DNA from: Planctomycetota bacterium | Lineage (GTDB): Bacteria > Planctomycetota > SZUA-567 > H5-PLA8 | Length of the DNA: 64,000 nt | Direction of reading: 5' to 3' | Assembly: GCA_016200135.1 (NCBI GenBank) | Contig: JACQFI010000052.1 | Location: forward strand, 1 to 64,000 | Shown here: positions 23,252 to 33,800 of the stretch, one piece after another | Numbering within the stretch: the first letter of the stretch is position 1 | How the letters are laid out: each line of letters begins with the position of its first letter | Made by a program: the position numbers and the translations under genes | The notes under the pieces: model-generated | The model's input: only the letters and a program-made list of their open reading frames with translations | Told to the model about the DNA's origin: nothing | The model's database searches: none

Positions 23252-26200
23252 TCAGAAGTCGATGCGGTAGTGCCGCGTCGGCCCCCAGTTGCCGGCCTGG
23301 TCGCACGCGCGCGCGTGCACGTACCACGTGCCGCTACGCCCGAATTCCGCGCGCGTCGGTTCGATGGTGGAGATGGATTTGGGCGCTTCGGTGTCGGGGT
23401 CCTTGTCCACGATCACGGAGTAGCCCCAGATCCCGCTCTCGTCTTCCTCGGCTTCCCATTCGATCTTGCCGCCGTTGCCGGCCTCGGGCGTGAGATGCAG
23501 GTTGTCGAGCCAGAGGCTCGCGCAGCGCTTCGCGCCCGCTTGGCCGTGAGTAGAGAGCCGCAGTTCGGAGATGATGCGCACGGGCAGTTGCGCCGCGGCG
23601 GACTCGATGCACTGCCGCAGGTTGATGCTCGCGTGCCGCCAGACGCCGCCGGGACGCACGGTCTGGATCGCGCCCGCGGACGTGCCGCCTTCCGGACCCG
23701 GTTTGCCGTCGCCAAGGAATTTGATCGTGTACCAGTTGCCGAGCACCAGCGCCTGCAGGTCCACGTTCACGCCCGGGTCGGCCTTGTAGTCGAAGTGCAG
23801 CACCGGGTAGAGGTCCATGTACCACGCGTTCTTGTGGAGCAGGATGTGCGCGTCGCAGTCGTCCTCCTGCATCACGAAGCGCACGGACCGGCGGCCGAAC
23901 GCGGCCATCTTCGGGTCGTCGGTCCAGTCGAGCCGGCAGTCCTGCAGCGCGCGCACGTGGCCAAGGGTATCTTCAAAGTTCAACGCCATGCTGATCTCGA
24001 GCTGCGCGGGCCGGTAGAGGCTCTCGCCGATGCCGTTGTCGGGCGAACAATAGCGGACCTTCACGATCTCGGGGCCCTTCGTGTCGGCCTCGCGGTCAGC
24101 GTTGAAGGTGAAGACGGCAGGCTCCGCGAGCTCGTTGCCCAGGTTGTCCGCGGCGGATTGCAGTTCGACCTTTACCTGTGTCCCGTTCGGCCAGCGCACC
24201 GGCCGCACGGCCCGCGTGTCGTCGTAGGTCAGGATGTTGCGCTCGCCGTCGAAGCTCACGCCCTGGTCGGCCGTCGTCACGGTCTGGCCGTTGATCGAGA
24301 GCTTGAGCGAAGAGGCCAGCACGACGTGGTCTTCCGCCAGATGGATGCGGATCGTCTTCCCGGCGAACTTCGCGCCCTCGGCGGGCTCGGTCTTGACCAC
24401 GCGCGGCGGCGTGTTGTCGATGCGGAACTTATAATGGAGCGGCTCCGACCAGACGCCCGCGGTGTTCTTCACCCGCAGGTGGAGGTACTTCCAGCCGTCG
24501 CTCACGAAGTACACGCCCACCTGCGCGGCGGGAACGTCCTTGCCCGCTTCGGCGAGAAGCCGCCGCGCGGCGCCCTCGATTGTTTCCAGCGGATGCACAT
24601 CCTTGCGGTCCTCGGGCGGAACGGTGTCCGGCTTGTCGTCCAGCACGGTAGCGTACTCGCTAACGCCCGCCAGGGTGCGCGGCGTCCAGCGGAAGGCGAT
24701 ACCGCGCGACCGCGCGGCGGGCACCGCCTGGACCTTGTGAATATAATAGCTCATGCCGCGGCGGTTCCCGCGGTAGCCGCCCTCGCGGAAATCCAGGTTC
24801 GAGATCTCATAGGAAGCCTGGCCGGGCGACTTGGATGCGAGCATTTTGAGGATCGGGACCTCGACGCGCCGCCACGTGCCGTCCGCGACGAAGCCCGCGG
24901 GCGGTTCGTGAAAGCCGCCGGACATCTCGCCCCAGCCGCCGAAACGTCCGCCGCGCGCGTCCTCGCCTTCGCCCAAGTCGGTCAGGAGGAGCGTCTGCCG
25001 CGCCATGCGCTCGTTGTACGCATCGTTGAAGTGCAGGTTGACCGGAACCTCGAACGGAATCTTGTACTCGATGGCGAGGTACGGCCAGTTCATGAGGTCG
25101 TACTGCGCGCCGCGGAGGCGGAAGCCGAAATGCGAACCGTCGTGGAGCGAAGCGGCGGCGACGCTCTTCTTTTCGAGCGCCCAGGGGGGCGCGGCGACGC
25201 TCTCGAAGACCATGCCATCGAACACGTTCGCGGCGGGCCAGACATCCTCCCGGCCGATGGCTCCGGGCGGGCGCATGTAGCGCAGGCCCTGCGCGTTCAC
25301 GCCGCGGTCCGCGTCCATCAGCACGTCGAGTACCGGCGGATCGCAGGGCTTCTTGGCCGCGGCGGCCTCGGCCACCTTAAAGACCAGCGTGGAAGCCGGC
25401 GGCGGAAGCGCCGGGTTGCCGGCGCGGTCGGCGAATTTCTCGAGCGTGAGCGCGATCGTCTGGTTCTCTTCCAACGCCTTTCCCGCGCGCCAAGCGACGA
25501 GATCGAGCGCGGCCGTCTGCGACGCCGCGTCGAACTTCAGCAGCTCCTGCGGCACGGAGGTCCCGGAGAGGGTGAGGCGCAAGGTCGTGGGATCGATGCC
25601 CGAACCGCCGGCGTCGTCGAAGACGAGCTTCAGGCGCCGGCCGTCGCCGTCGGCATCGAACGGCCAGACGATCTTGGCGAGCTTGGGCGGCGTGAAATCC
25701 ACGTCCTCGGGCTTGAGGAACATGAGGTCGCTCACGGCGTACGACGCGCCTAAGCGGTTCACGCCCAGGCCCGCGACCGCGTACGCGTGAACATCCAGGC
25801 AGCCGAACATCGGCCGCAAGTTGGGCCGGGGCGGCCGGTCGTAGCCGCGGCGCTTCCAGAGTGCGGCCCAGGACGGCCCCAAATCCACCTGCACCGAATG
25901 CCACTTGCCGTCGACCGGGATGGGAAGCGTCCCGACCACCGGCAAGCCCTCGTCCCACTCTTTGGGACCCGAGATCAGCCAGCGGAAGAGCTCGCCGGTC
26001 TTGAGGTCCTTCAGATAGAAATCGACGGACGCGCCGGGCTCAAGCCGCATCGCGAAGCGCACGACGCCGGCCACGGCGGGATCGGCGCGATGGTTCTTCC
26101 ATTGCAGCGCGAACGGCCCGCCGCCGGTGGCGTTGGTCACGCGCCAGCCTTTGGCCATCTCGGGCCGGGGCTCGATCTTCATCGGCGCGGATTCCGCGGG

Positions 26201-29122
26201 CGTGAACCGCGCCGGCGCGGCGCCTACCGACGCGGCGATCTCGGGCGGCAGGGCCTCGAGGTCCACGCGAGTGTGCACTTCGCCGTCGTACATGTTGATC
26301 ACCGTGCCGTCGTCGAAGAGCTCGCTGCCGCGGGATTCGAGCGGGCCCGGCTTGGCCGCGCCGCAGGCGATGCGGCAGCGCGAGAGCAGCACGCCGTTGT
26401 CCACGGTCCAGAACGCGACGCGGCCCTCGCCAAGCGGCTCCGGGTCGGTGAACGTGAAGGCCTTCTCGCCGTCGCGGTAGAAGCTGACCTTGTTGCCTTC
26501 CTTTTCGAGGCGCAGGCTGAACCAGCGCTGATGCAACTCGGGCTTGTCGGGCTGGCGGATGCGATCGGAGGGCAGGCGGTACTTCTCGTCGGTGGCCTCG
26601 GCGACCTGCTTGCCGTTGCGGTAGAGGCGCGTCCAGTAGTTGCGCCCGCCGCCGAAGATCACGGTGTAGCCGCTGTCCAGATGCACGCCGTCACCGCAGA
26701 GGGTCAGGTTGTAGTCGCCGGCGCGCTCGTACGGAGGATCGTCGCGCTCCATCATTACGGCGACATGGGCGTCGACCGTGACATCGCCCGAGAAGACCTG
26801 CTTGTTCCAGATCGCGGCGACCGCGTTGCTGCGCCCGCCGAACCACGACCAGCGCGGGTCGCAGATCCATTTGTTGAGCAACCCCCAGCGCCCGGACTCG
26901 ACCTTCCAGTCCGCCGGCGCGCTGTCGAAGGTGTACTCGAAGACGCCGCTGGACGTCGCGCGCACAGTCTTGGGATCGCCGAGGTTCTTCAGGCCGCGGA
27001 TGGCGATGCGAGTACCATCGCGGTTAGCCTGGTTCGATTCGCGCGGCCAGGAGATCGCCTTTCCATCCACATCGAGTGAGACTTCTTTCTGCGTCACGCG
27101 AACCGCAATGCGCTGATAAGGCCCGAGGGGAAGTTCTTGCGCGAGTTTGCCCTTCTGGCCTTCATCAAGCAGCGAAACGATGCGGCCCGTGAACCCGATC
27201 CGCACGCCGTCCTTCGGCGGCGTCACTCCCCGGTTGCAGAGCGCGATTTCCAGATCGTCGAACTTCGGCCGGTTCAGCACTACGGCCTGCTCGCCGGGGA
27301 ACGGCGCCGTATGCACGGCCCAGCCGGTCTTCTCGTCGCGGATCCATTCGAGCGCCGGATTGGCCCAGCGTTCCATGTCCTGCTCGGCGGCGAAGATCTC
27401 GTTGATGCGGCGCTCGGGCCGCGCGGTCCCGCCCAGTTCCTTGCGGTCGCTGAAGACGGCCACGTCGTCGAAGAAGACCGGGTCGCCCTTGGCCGCGTAG
27501 AGGCCCACCTGCCCGCGGCGCAGACCTTCCACGTTCTCCTTGAAGACTTCCGTGCCGTCCACCAGCGCGCGGACCTCGCCGCCGTTCCAGTCGATTGCCA
27601 TGCGGTAGAACTCGTACGGCCGGTACGCGACCGGCTTCTCCGCCAGCACCTTCTCTACGCCGCCCTCGACACGCACGAGCTGCAGCCGTTCGCGCGAAGC
27701 GGAAGCGCCTTTTGCGGCTGCGGGTTTCTTCTCATCGCCGGCCTCGGCCGGGGGGTCGTCGTCCTGCTGCGGCGCGGCCTCGCCCGCGGCTCCGCCGCTC
27801 CAGGGCGGCGGTCCGATCCAGCGCAGCAGCAGGTAATCGCGAGGCGAGGTCACCGCGACGGCCAGCCCGCAGCTCCCGGAGCCCAACGCCTTGACGCAGA
27901 CTTCCGCGGCGTAGTCCGACCAGCCCGGCTCGCCGCCCAGGATCAGCGCGTCGGGGCTCTCCGAGACCGGCTGGATGAGCGCGCCCGTCATCGGCGTGCC
28001 CCAGACAAACTGGTCGCGGGCGATGACAAACTCGCGCAGCGACTTCTCGCCCGGGCGCAGAATCTTGAGATGCAGCGCGCCGCCACGGCCGCCTTCGTTC
28101 GTGTAGAGGTACTGGTTGAGGCGCATGCGGTCGATCTGTTCGACGGCCTCGCCTTCGACCTCGACGATGGTGTCGTCCTCCTGCAGGCCCGAGCGCGCCG
28201 CGGGTGAACCACCGGTGATGCGGACAATGTGAATCGTGCCTTCCATGTCGCCGATCATCACGCCGATGCCGTAGCGTTCGGCGCGCAGGCGGCCCTGGTA
28301 GAGCTTGTCCGCCGCGGGGGCCTGGTTGCCGAAGCTGGCGCGGAGCGAGAACGGGTTCGCGGAGCGCTCCGGGAACGCCATCTGCGTCAGTTCCCACTTG
28401 CCGCGCGCGGGCCGCCAGGTGTAGCCTGCCTTGTCGCGCATAAAGGAGTCGCGGAAGGCCACCTGTCCCAGCGCCATGGCACGCCGGGCCCCGGCCTTGA
28501 CGCCTTTATTGGCGACCGACGCGCCGCTCGGGCCGTTTAGCTTGGCCTCGCCTTTCCATTCAAAGAGCCGCGCGCCGTCCAGCCAGATGCTCAGTTCGCC
28601 AGAGCGCCAGAGCGCGCCCAATACGTGCTCGCCTCCGCCTTTGGCGGACTCCGCGAGTTGCTGCGCGACCGTGGCCCGCGCGAGGGCTTCACACGCGGGT
28701 TCCGTCTTGCCGGACTCCGAGGGTGGGACGCGCTCGAGTACGGCCTCCTGATCGGTCACGCGCAGGCGGACGCCGCTGGCCGTGGCCGGATCAATGGAGA
28801 CGTACAGGTCCGCGATTGGGCCGTGGCTCAAGAGTGGAGGAAGTTCGAGAGCCTGTTCGAGCCAGAAGTCGCCGCGCTTGGAACTTGCGTCGTCGCTGAC
28901 GCGAAGCTGCCCGAGCCCGCCCACGTTGGTCTCGACCTCGGGCGCCGCCGGCGGCCTTTCCGGCGGGCCGACGGGCAGTTCCTCGGCGGTTTTGGCTGCT
29001 TCTTTTTTCAGACCCGGCACAGGCAGGTCTTTGGCGCGCTGGTTCCAGTACCATTTGGCGGATACGAGGACCACCACCAGGACGATCAGGAAGACGGCGG
29101 TATAGCGTTTGGGTTCGCTCAC
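23252..29122 (-). CDS. 1956-residue membrane-anchored PDZ plus multi-beta-sandwich protein
   Basis: I recognise domains but not the protein. One N-terminal helix (residues ~8-26) anchors it, with the rest outside the cytoplasmic membrane. A PDZ domain covers ~275-375 (SPAARSGLQEDDTIVEVEG). It is followed by several LamG/concanavalin-like beta-sandwiches at ~400-565, 590-930 and 980-1130. Ig-like/Big_5-like domains lie at ~1145-1250 and 1585-1680 (phrases such as TPPRVVKTEPAEGAKF), with further sandwiches at ~1270-1470 and 1690-1870. A C-terminal Ig-like module ends in DQAGNWGPTRHYRIDF. There is no catalytic motif that I can see. GTG 29122 has AAGGA 7 bases upstream. Such proteins suggest binding of polysaccharide or cell-surface scaffolding. 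It stands alone, without a visible operon partner. Confidence 0.7.
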   Translation of the reverse strand: MSEPKRYTAVFLIVLVVVLVSAKWYWNQRAKDLPVPGLKKEAAKTAEELPVGPPERPPAAPEVETNVGGLGQLRVSDDASSKRGDFWLEQALELPPLLSHGPIADLYVSIDPATASGVRLRVTDQEAVLERVPPSESGKTEPACEALARATVAQQLAESAKGGGEHVLGALWRSGELSIWLDGARLFEWKGEAKLNGPSGASVANKGVKAGARRAMALGQVAFRDSFMRDKAGYTWRPARGKWELTQMAFPERSANPFSLRASFGNQAPAADKLYQGRLRAERYGIGVMIGDMEGTIHIVRITGGSPAARSGLQEDDTIVEVEGEAVEQIDRMRLNQYLYTNEGGRGGALHLKILRPGEKSLREFVIARDQFVWGTPMTGALIQPVSESPDALILGGEPGWSDYAAEVCVKALGSGSCGLAVAVTSPRDYLLLRWIGPPPWSGGAAGEAAPQQDDDPPAEAGDEKKPAAAKGASASRERLQLVRVEGGVEKVLAEKPVAYRPYEFYRMAIDWNGGEVRALVDGTEVFKENVEGLRRGQVGLYAAKGDPVFFDDVAVFSDRKELGGTARPERRINEIFAAEQDMERWANPALEWIRDEKTGWAVHTAPFPGEQAVVLNRPKFDDLEIALCNRGVTPPKDGVRIGFTGRIVSLLDEGQKGKLAQELPLGPYQRIAVRVTQKEVSLDVDGKAISWPRESNQANRDGTRIAIRGLKNLGDPKTVRATSSGVFEYTFDSAPADWKVESGRWGLLNKWICDPRWSWFGGRSNAVAAIWNKQVFSGDVTVDAHVAVMMERDDPPYERAGDYNLTLCGDGVHLDSGYTVIFGGGRNYWTRLYRNGKQVAEATDEKYRLPSDRIRQPDKPELHQRWFSLRLEKEGNKVSFYRDGEKAFTFTDPEPLGEGRVAFWTVDNGVLLSRCRIACGAAKPGPLESRGSELFDDGTVINMYDGEVHTRVDLEALPPEIAASVGAAPARFTPAESAPMKIEPRPEMAKGWRVTNATGGGPFALQWKNHRADPAVAGVVRFAMRLEPGASVDFYLKDLKTGELFRWLISGPKEWDEGLPVVGTLPIPVDGKWHSVQVDLGPSWAALWKRRGYDRPPRPNLRPMFGCLDVHAYAVAGLGVNRLGASYAVSDLMFLKPEDVDFTPPKLAKIVWPFDADGDGRRLKLVFDDAGGSGIDPTTLRLTLSGTSVPQELLKFDAASQTAALDLVAWRAGKALEENQTIALTLEKFADRAGNPALPPPASTLVFKVAEAAAAKKPCDPPVLDVLMDADRGVNAQGLRYMRPPGAIGREDVWPAANVFDGMVFESVAAPPWALEKKSVAAASLHDGSHFGFRLRGAQYDLMNWPYLAIEYKIPFEVPVNLHFNDAYNERMARQTLLLTDLGEGEDARGGRFGGWGEMSGGFHEPPAGFVADGTWRRVEVPILKMLASKSPGQASYEISNLDFREGGYRGNRRGMSYYIHKVQAVPAARSRGIAFRWTPRTLAGVSEYATVLDDKPDTVPPEDRKDVHPLETIEGAARRLLAEAGKDVPAAQVGVYFVSDGWKYLHLRVKNTAGVWSEPLHYKFRIDNTPPRVVKTEPAEGAKFAGKTIRIHLAEDHVVLASSLKLSINGQTVTTADQGVSFDGERNILTYDDTRAVRPVRWPNGTQVKVELQSAADNLGNELAEPAVFTFNADREADTKGPEIVKVRYCSPDNGIGESLYRPAQLEISMALNFEDTLGHVRALQDCRLDWTDDPKMAAFGRRSVRFVMQEDDCDAHILLHKNAWYMDLYPVLHFDYKADPGVNVDLQALVLGNWYTIKFLGDGKPGPEGGTSAGAIQTVRPGGVWRHASINLRQCIESAAAQLPVRIISELRLSTHGQAGAKRCASLWLDNLHLTPEAGNGGKIEWEAEEDESGIWGYSVIVDKDPDTEAPKSISTIEPTRAEFGRSGTWYVHARACDQAGNWGPTRHYRIDF

Positions 29123-29292
29123 TGGGGAATCCTTGGCATTTTAGGAACGCACCCGGCCACCGAATAAGACGGCCCCGGCGTCCCTTCCGTCTAAGAAAAT
29201 CTAGCGTGCGCGCGCCCGGATGGGAGCGGAAAGTTGATTTTGGCCCTTGGCGGGACGCGCCTTCCTCTTAAATTACGCATTCGGGCGTTGAT

Positions 29293-29320
29293 TTTTCAGC
29301 ACGAAATTTTCAGCACGAAA
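29293..29320 (+). promoter_or_regulatory. Perfect tandem 14-mer upstream of the His-rich gene
   Basis: TTTTCAGCACGAAA occurs twice with no gap, 29293-29306 and 29307-29320, ending 17 bases before the next start codon and directly before a GGGGAG ribosome-site-like string. A tandem duplication in the 5' leader may be a regulator site or a replication slip; no repressor gene is adjacent. Confidence 0.4.
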
Positions 29321-29337
29321 GGGGAGCGACCTTACCT

Positions 29338-29619
29338 ATGTCGGCACACGGCCAGGACAGTCACGGGCACGACGCGGGCCATGGCGGCGATCACGGCCAT
29401 GGCGGGCACGGCGATGTACACGACGAGCACTGGGGCGACTACAACAACAAGCCGCCCGATCCCAGCACGCTGCCCAAAGTCCCAGTCGAGGCCCTCGCGG
29501 TCTTCGGCCTGGCGCTGGCCGGCATGATGGCCGCCATCACGCTCTACAGCATGAAACTCTCAACTTCGGCCAAACCCGACCACGCAGCCCACGAAGAGTC
29601 CGGCAAACACGAGAAGTAA
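29338..29619 (+). CDS. His-rich single-pass membrane mini-protein
   Basis: A 93-residue protein that I do not recognise. The first ~32 residues are crowded with His, Gly and Asp (HGQDSHGHDAGHGGDHGHGG) and look like a metal-binding segment. A proline-rich stretch and one hydrophobic helix follow (residues ~49-70, VEALAVFGLALAGMMAAITLY), then a short charged tail. GGGGAG lies about 12 bases before the ATG. It is 27 bases from the HDAC-like gene and in the same direction. Binding of zinc, nickel or copper at the membrane is an inference from composition only; the HDAC-like neighbour is a zinc enzyme. Confidence 0.6.
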   Translation: MSAHGQDSHGHDAGHGGDHGHGGHGDVHDEHWGDYNNKPPDPSTLPKVPVEALAVFGLALAGMMAAITLYSMKLSTSAKPDHAAHEESGKHEK

Positions 29620-29646
29620 CTCGTGGCGAGCTTAGAGGCTTGCCGC

Positions 29647-30627
29647 ATGCGCATCGTCTGCTCCGAATCCTCCCGCCTGCACCGCACTCCGCAGGGCCAT
29701 CCGGAATCCATCGCCCGCTACGCGTCGGTCATGGACGCCCTTGCGAACGCCGGCCTGCTCGCGGGCGGCTCGGCCGTACCCGGCGGCGATATTGAAGTCG
29801 TCCAAGCGCGCGCCGCAACCAAGGAAGAACTCGCAAGCGTACACAAGCCGGAGTACGTCGGGCGCATCGAACGCTTCTGCGTTGCAGGCGGCGGCGCTCT
29901 GGATCCCGATACGCACGCGGTTCCCGAATCCTGGGAGGCGGCGCTAAAAGCCGCAGGCGCCTGCGTTCAGGGCGTGGAATACGTCCTTGGCCAAGCGGAC
30001 TCGAAGGTCCGCACGGCCTTCTGCGTCGTACGCCCGCCCGGCCACCATGCCCGCCCCGCCGCGCCGAAGGGCTTCTGTCTCTTCAACAACGTGGCCGTCG
30101 GCGCCGCCGTGGCGATCCAGCGTTTTGGCGCCGAGCGCGTGCTGATCGTAGACTGGGACCTCCACCACGGCAACGGGACGCAGGAGATCTTCTACGAGGA
30201 TCCGCGCGTCTTCTATTTCTCGATGCATCGCTGGCCGTTCTGGCCCGGCACGGGCTCCGCAGCGGAGACCGGTCGCGGAGCCGGCAAGGGCTTTACGCTC
30301 AACTTGCCGCTGGCCGCAGGGACGACGCGCGGCGAGATCCGCCGCCGGTTCCGGGAGGCGCTCGAAGAGATCGCCGCGCGCTTTGCGCCGAGGCTGATTC
30401 TGATCTCCGCAGGCTTCGACATGCACCGCGCCGATCCCTTGGGCGGCCTGAGTCTCGAGGCTGAAGACTACAGTGAGATGACCTATGAACTGGCCGAGTT
30501 GTTTCTGAAGATGGGTTGCGCTGGGGTCGTCTCATCTCTTGAAGGCGGATACGATTTGGCAGCCCTTGGATCGTCGGCGGTGGCGCACGCGAAAGCACTG
30601 CTATCCCTAAATGCACCTAGGGCATAA
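29647..30627 (+). CDS. Histone-deacetylase-family zinc amidohydrolase
   Basis: The 326-residue protein belongs to the arginase/deacetylase superfamily (acetoin-utilisation AcuC and acetylpolyamine amidohydrolase relatives). All active-site parts are present: tandem His H133/H134 in RPPGHHA, the zinc ligands D171 and H173 in DWDLHHGNG and D258 in SAGFDMH. It should remove acyl groups from lysine, polyamines or small molecules. ATG 29647 is preferred over an upstream GTG (29623) because AGAGG lies 8 bases before it and the family starts at MRIV. It forms a likely operon with the His-rich mini-protein. The 191 bp after it hold no gene. Confidence 0.9.
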   Translation: MRIVCSESSRLHRTPQGHPESIARYASVMDALANAGLLAGGSAVPGGDIEVVQARAATKEELASVHKPEYVGRIERFCVAGGGALDPDTHAVPESWEAALKAAGACVQGVEYVLGQADSKVRTAFCVVRPPGHHARPAAPKGFCLFNNVAVGAAVAIQRFGAERVLIVDWDLHHGNGTQEIFYEDPRVFYFSMHRWPFWPGTGSAAETGRGAGKGFTLNLPLAAGTTRGEIRRRFREALEEIAARFAPRLILISAGFDMHRADPLGGLSLEAEDYSEMTYELAELFLKMGCAGVVSSLEGGYDLAALGSSAVAHAKALLSLNAPRA

Positions 30628-30818
30628 GTTGAATAAAGTAGGTCGTAGATTAGAGTGCTGCCTGGCCAATGCACATGTGGTGAACTCGGTTCGGAGCCTG
30701 TCGGCTCATTTGATTTGGACCATCAGCATTTGGATTGAGCCAAGTGAAGCCTTCGAACAGGGGACGCGTTCGCGGCGTGATTTCACGGCCTTGAACGGCG
30801 TCCCTCATCAGGACGGAC

Positions 30819-33800
30819 ATGTCGCACTTTGTCTTTACAGGCAGCCAGGGACGGTTCCCCATTCCCGACGGCGAGAGCCGCGTGGGCAGCGATACGTCAT
30901 GCCCCATCTGCATCCAAGGCGATGGCGTGCATCCGGTCCATGCCTACCTGAAGGCCGATGGCGAGAAGTTGATGATCCGGCCTTCGTCCGAGAAGTCGCC
31001 GGTCCTGGTTGAAAACCAACCCATCAGCGGGCCGCAGGCTATTCTTGATGGCCAGGCGGTCTCCATAGGCCCCGTGCACCTGCGTCTGGAATCCGACGGC
31101 AAGCGTCCGCAACCGCTGCTGAAGAAGCGCTGGTTCCGGACCTTTCTTTATGTTGCGGGCGGCGTGGCCGCGCTGGTCCTGCTGGCGGTACTCCTGCGCC
31201 TGCTCTGGTTCAACGACGGCTGGTTCAAGGCGCGCATCGTCGCGCAGGTGGATGCGGCGCTAAAGCGCGACGACACGGAGATCGAGTCGGTTCATGTGGG
31301 GCTGATGGACGGCGAAATCTCTATCGTCAACCTGCGCGTCCCCAACAAGGAGCCGCTCGAGGCGAAGGACCTGATCCATGTGGACGAGATCCGCGGCCGG
31401 CTCGACCCCTGGGCGCTGCTCAAGAGCTGGTTCACGGGCGCGCTCGAGCTCCGGGCAAGTTCGCTACAGGTGGTGCGGCCGCGCCTGTTCATCGAACGCT
31501 ACGAACGCGATGGGCACGCGGTCAGCAACATCGACGATATCGTGGCGCGCTATCTGGAAGGCCCGCCGCAAGCCTTTCCCATCGACCTCGGCCTTGCGGC
31601 GCTCGAGACGCATATCACGGTGGAAGACGGCCAGGTGCTGCTCGACGACCGGTACACGCGGTTGGGCAAGACCTCCTTCGAGCGCATCGACGCCGACCTG
31701 CGGCAGGACGCCTTGGGCCAGAATCTGAATTTCGAGGCCTCGGCGGGCATGCGCACGCCGGACCGGGAGTGCGGAGAGATTGGCCTCAAAAAGGTGCAGT
31801 TCCTGCTGATCGACAAGGAAGGCAAGATCGTTCCCAAGGAGATCGGCGACGGCTCGGCCACGCTCAAGCTGAACAAATTCGATCTGGCGCGGCTCTTCAG
31901 CCACCTGGACTGGTCGTTCCCCGTGAACCGCGGCGAGCAGCGCGTGGTGGTGGGAAAGCCCGTCACCGGCGAGTTCAAGGTGAGCTTCCAGGACGTGAAG
32001 AATTTTCTGCTCACCGGCTCGGCCGAGAGCGAAAGCCTGGTCTCGGTGCTGGAGAAAGATCAAGCTCCGGTCGGCAACATCCCCACACGCCTCGACGTGG
32101 ATCTCAATTACAACCTCGACAAGGGTCCGATGGAGATCTCGCTGGTTCTGCGCAGCGCGACGACGCTCGCTGCCGTGCGCGACCCCGGACAGCCGCAGAT
32201 TCTAGTCCTGCGCGCCGACGGCAAGCGCGACCCGGCGGGCGACTACCGCTACGACGTGAAGCTCAAGGCCATCCTGCAGGATCTCTTCGCCACCGATGTC
32301 GGCGACCGGCTCAAGCTCAAAGGCCGGCTGCGAGGCGTGCTGGAAGGCGACGCCGCCATCACGTACGCGAAAGGCGAGATGAAGATCGACGGCAGCCTGG
32401 CGCAGAAGGGCGAGGCGTTCGTCCCCCACCCCACCGATCCCCAGGGCAAGGGCGAGTGGATCCCGACCAACGTAAAGGCCGAATGCAACGCCACGGCGCT
32501 GCCGAACGACCATGGCGAGATCAGCCATTTAGAAGCGCGGTTCAAGGCCAAAGCGGACTCGAAGTCCTTCGAGGCCGAGAGCCTGACCCCCGCGCGCATC
32601 GAGTCCCTGGACAATCTCGAAAAGCTGAAGGTCAACACGCAGTTCAAGCTGAATCTCCTGGGACGTGAGTTCTGGCAGGAATTCGGCACGTACATGAAAC
32701 TGTTGGGATTCTCGGAACCGGTCGAAGAACGCCTGGACCTTAAGGTCACGGTGTACTCAGGCCCGGACGAAGATCCCAAGGCGCAACAGCAACAGAAGAT
32801 TCGCGTTGGGCTGCGCGGCAAGGCGCAGGCGCAATGGAACCCGGAACTCCCGCCGGTGGAACTGCTCGCGCATCTCGAGTACTTTCCCGACCTGGTGCTG
32901 CCCAAGTCCGTCGCGCCGCCTCCCTTCCTCAAGCTGACACTTCAGACCGGCGACGAACAGACGCCGCCGTTCGTGCGGCTCGAAGGCGCCGAACTCACCC
33001 GCGTCGGCAGCCACGAGACCCTCACGGTGCCCATGCTCAAGATCGAGTCGGACCTCGAGGCCCTGCGCGAACGCTTCGATCCGTACTTCAAACGCATCGC
33101 GAAGTTCCTGGGCACCAACGTGTACGACGCCTATCGGATCACGGGCTCGCCGCACGCGCAGTGCAAACTGAGCCTGGCCTGGGACGCGGAGCCGACCCCC
33201 GAAGGCACGCGCGCCATCGAATCGGCGTTCGATCTTTCCGTGGAAGGCGAGAACCTCGCCATAGCCGGCCCCGTGCCCGCGCAATTGACGGCCAAGGAAG
33301 GCGAACCCGTCCGGCGCTGGGAATGGTCCGAACTCAAACCGGTCTTTTCGGTGAAGGGCGGCTACCGCAAGCGGCCCGCGGCATCGAAAGAAGAGCCCGA
33401 CTTCCACCGGCTCGACCTCGACGAACTCGACATGAAGGGCAGCCTCGGCGCGTTCAAACTGCGCGCCAAGAACGTGGACCTCTGGCTACTGGAGAAACTC
33501 GCCGACAAGAAAGCGCGCCTGCCCGGAAAAGTTCTTCCGGACGCGGTCTCGGATTTCAGCTTCGCGGGCACGGTGGAGTCCGCGGCGTTCGAACTTTTGC
33601 GCAGGCTGGAATTCCTGCCCGCCGAACCCGCCATCGCGGGCGAACTCAAGCTGCAGGCGGATTACAAGCGCGACACCGGGCGGCTGACGCTGAAGGAACT
33701 GGTCTTCCGCAACGACGAGAAGGACGGGTTCTGGCTGAAGGACCTCGACGCCCTGGCCGCGCTGCAAGGCGTCCGGGATGTCTTCCTGGCCTCGAACCAA

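Noticed and set aside
23207..25753. An 848-codon plus-strand open frame opposite the giant PDZ protein
   Set aside because: Shadow of the minus-strand gene; it also begins inside the inverted-repeat element and has no recognisable domain.
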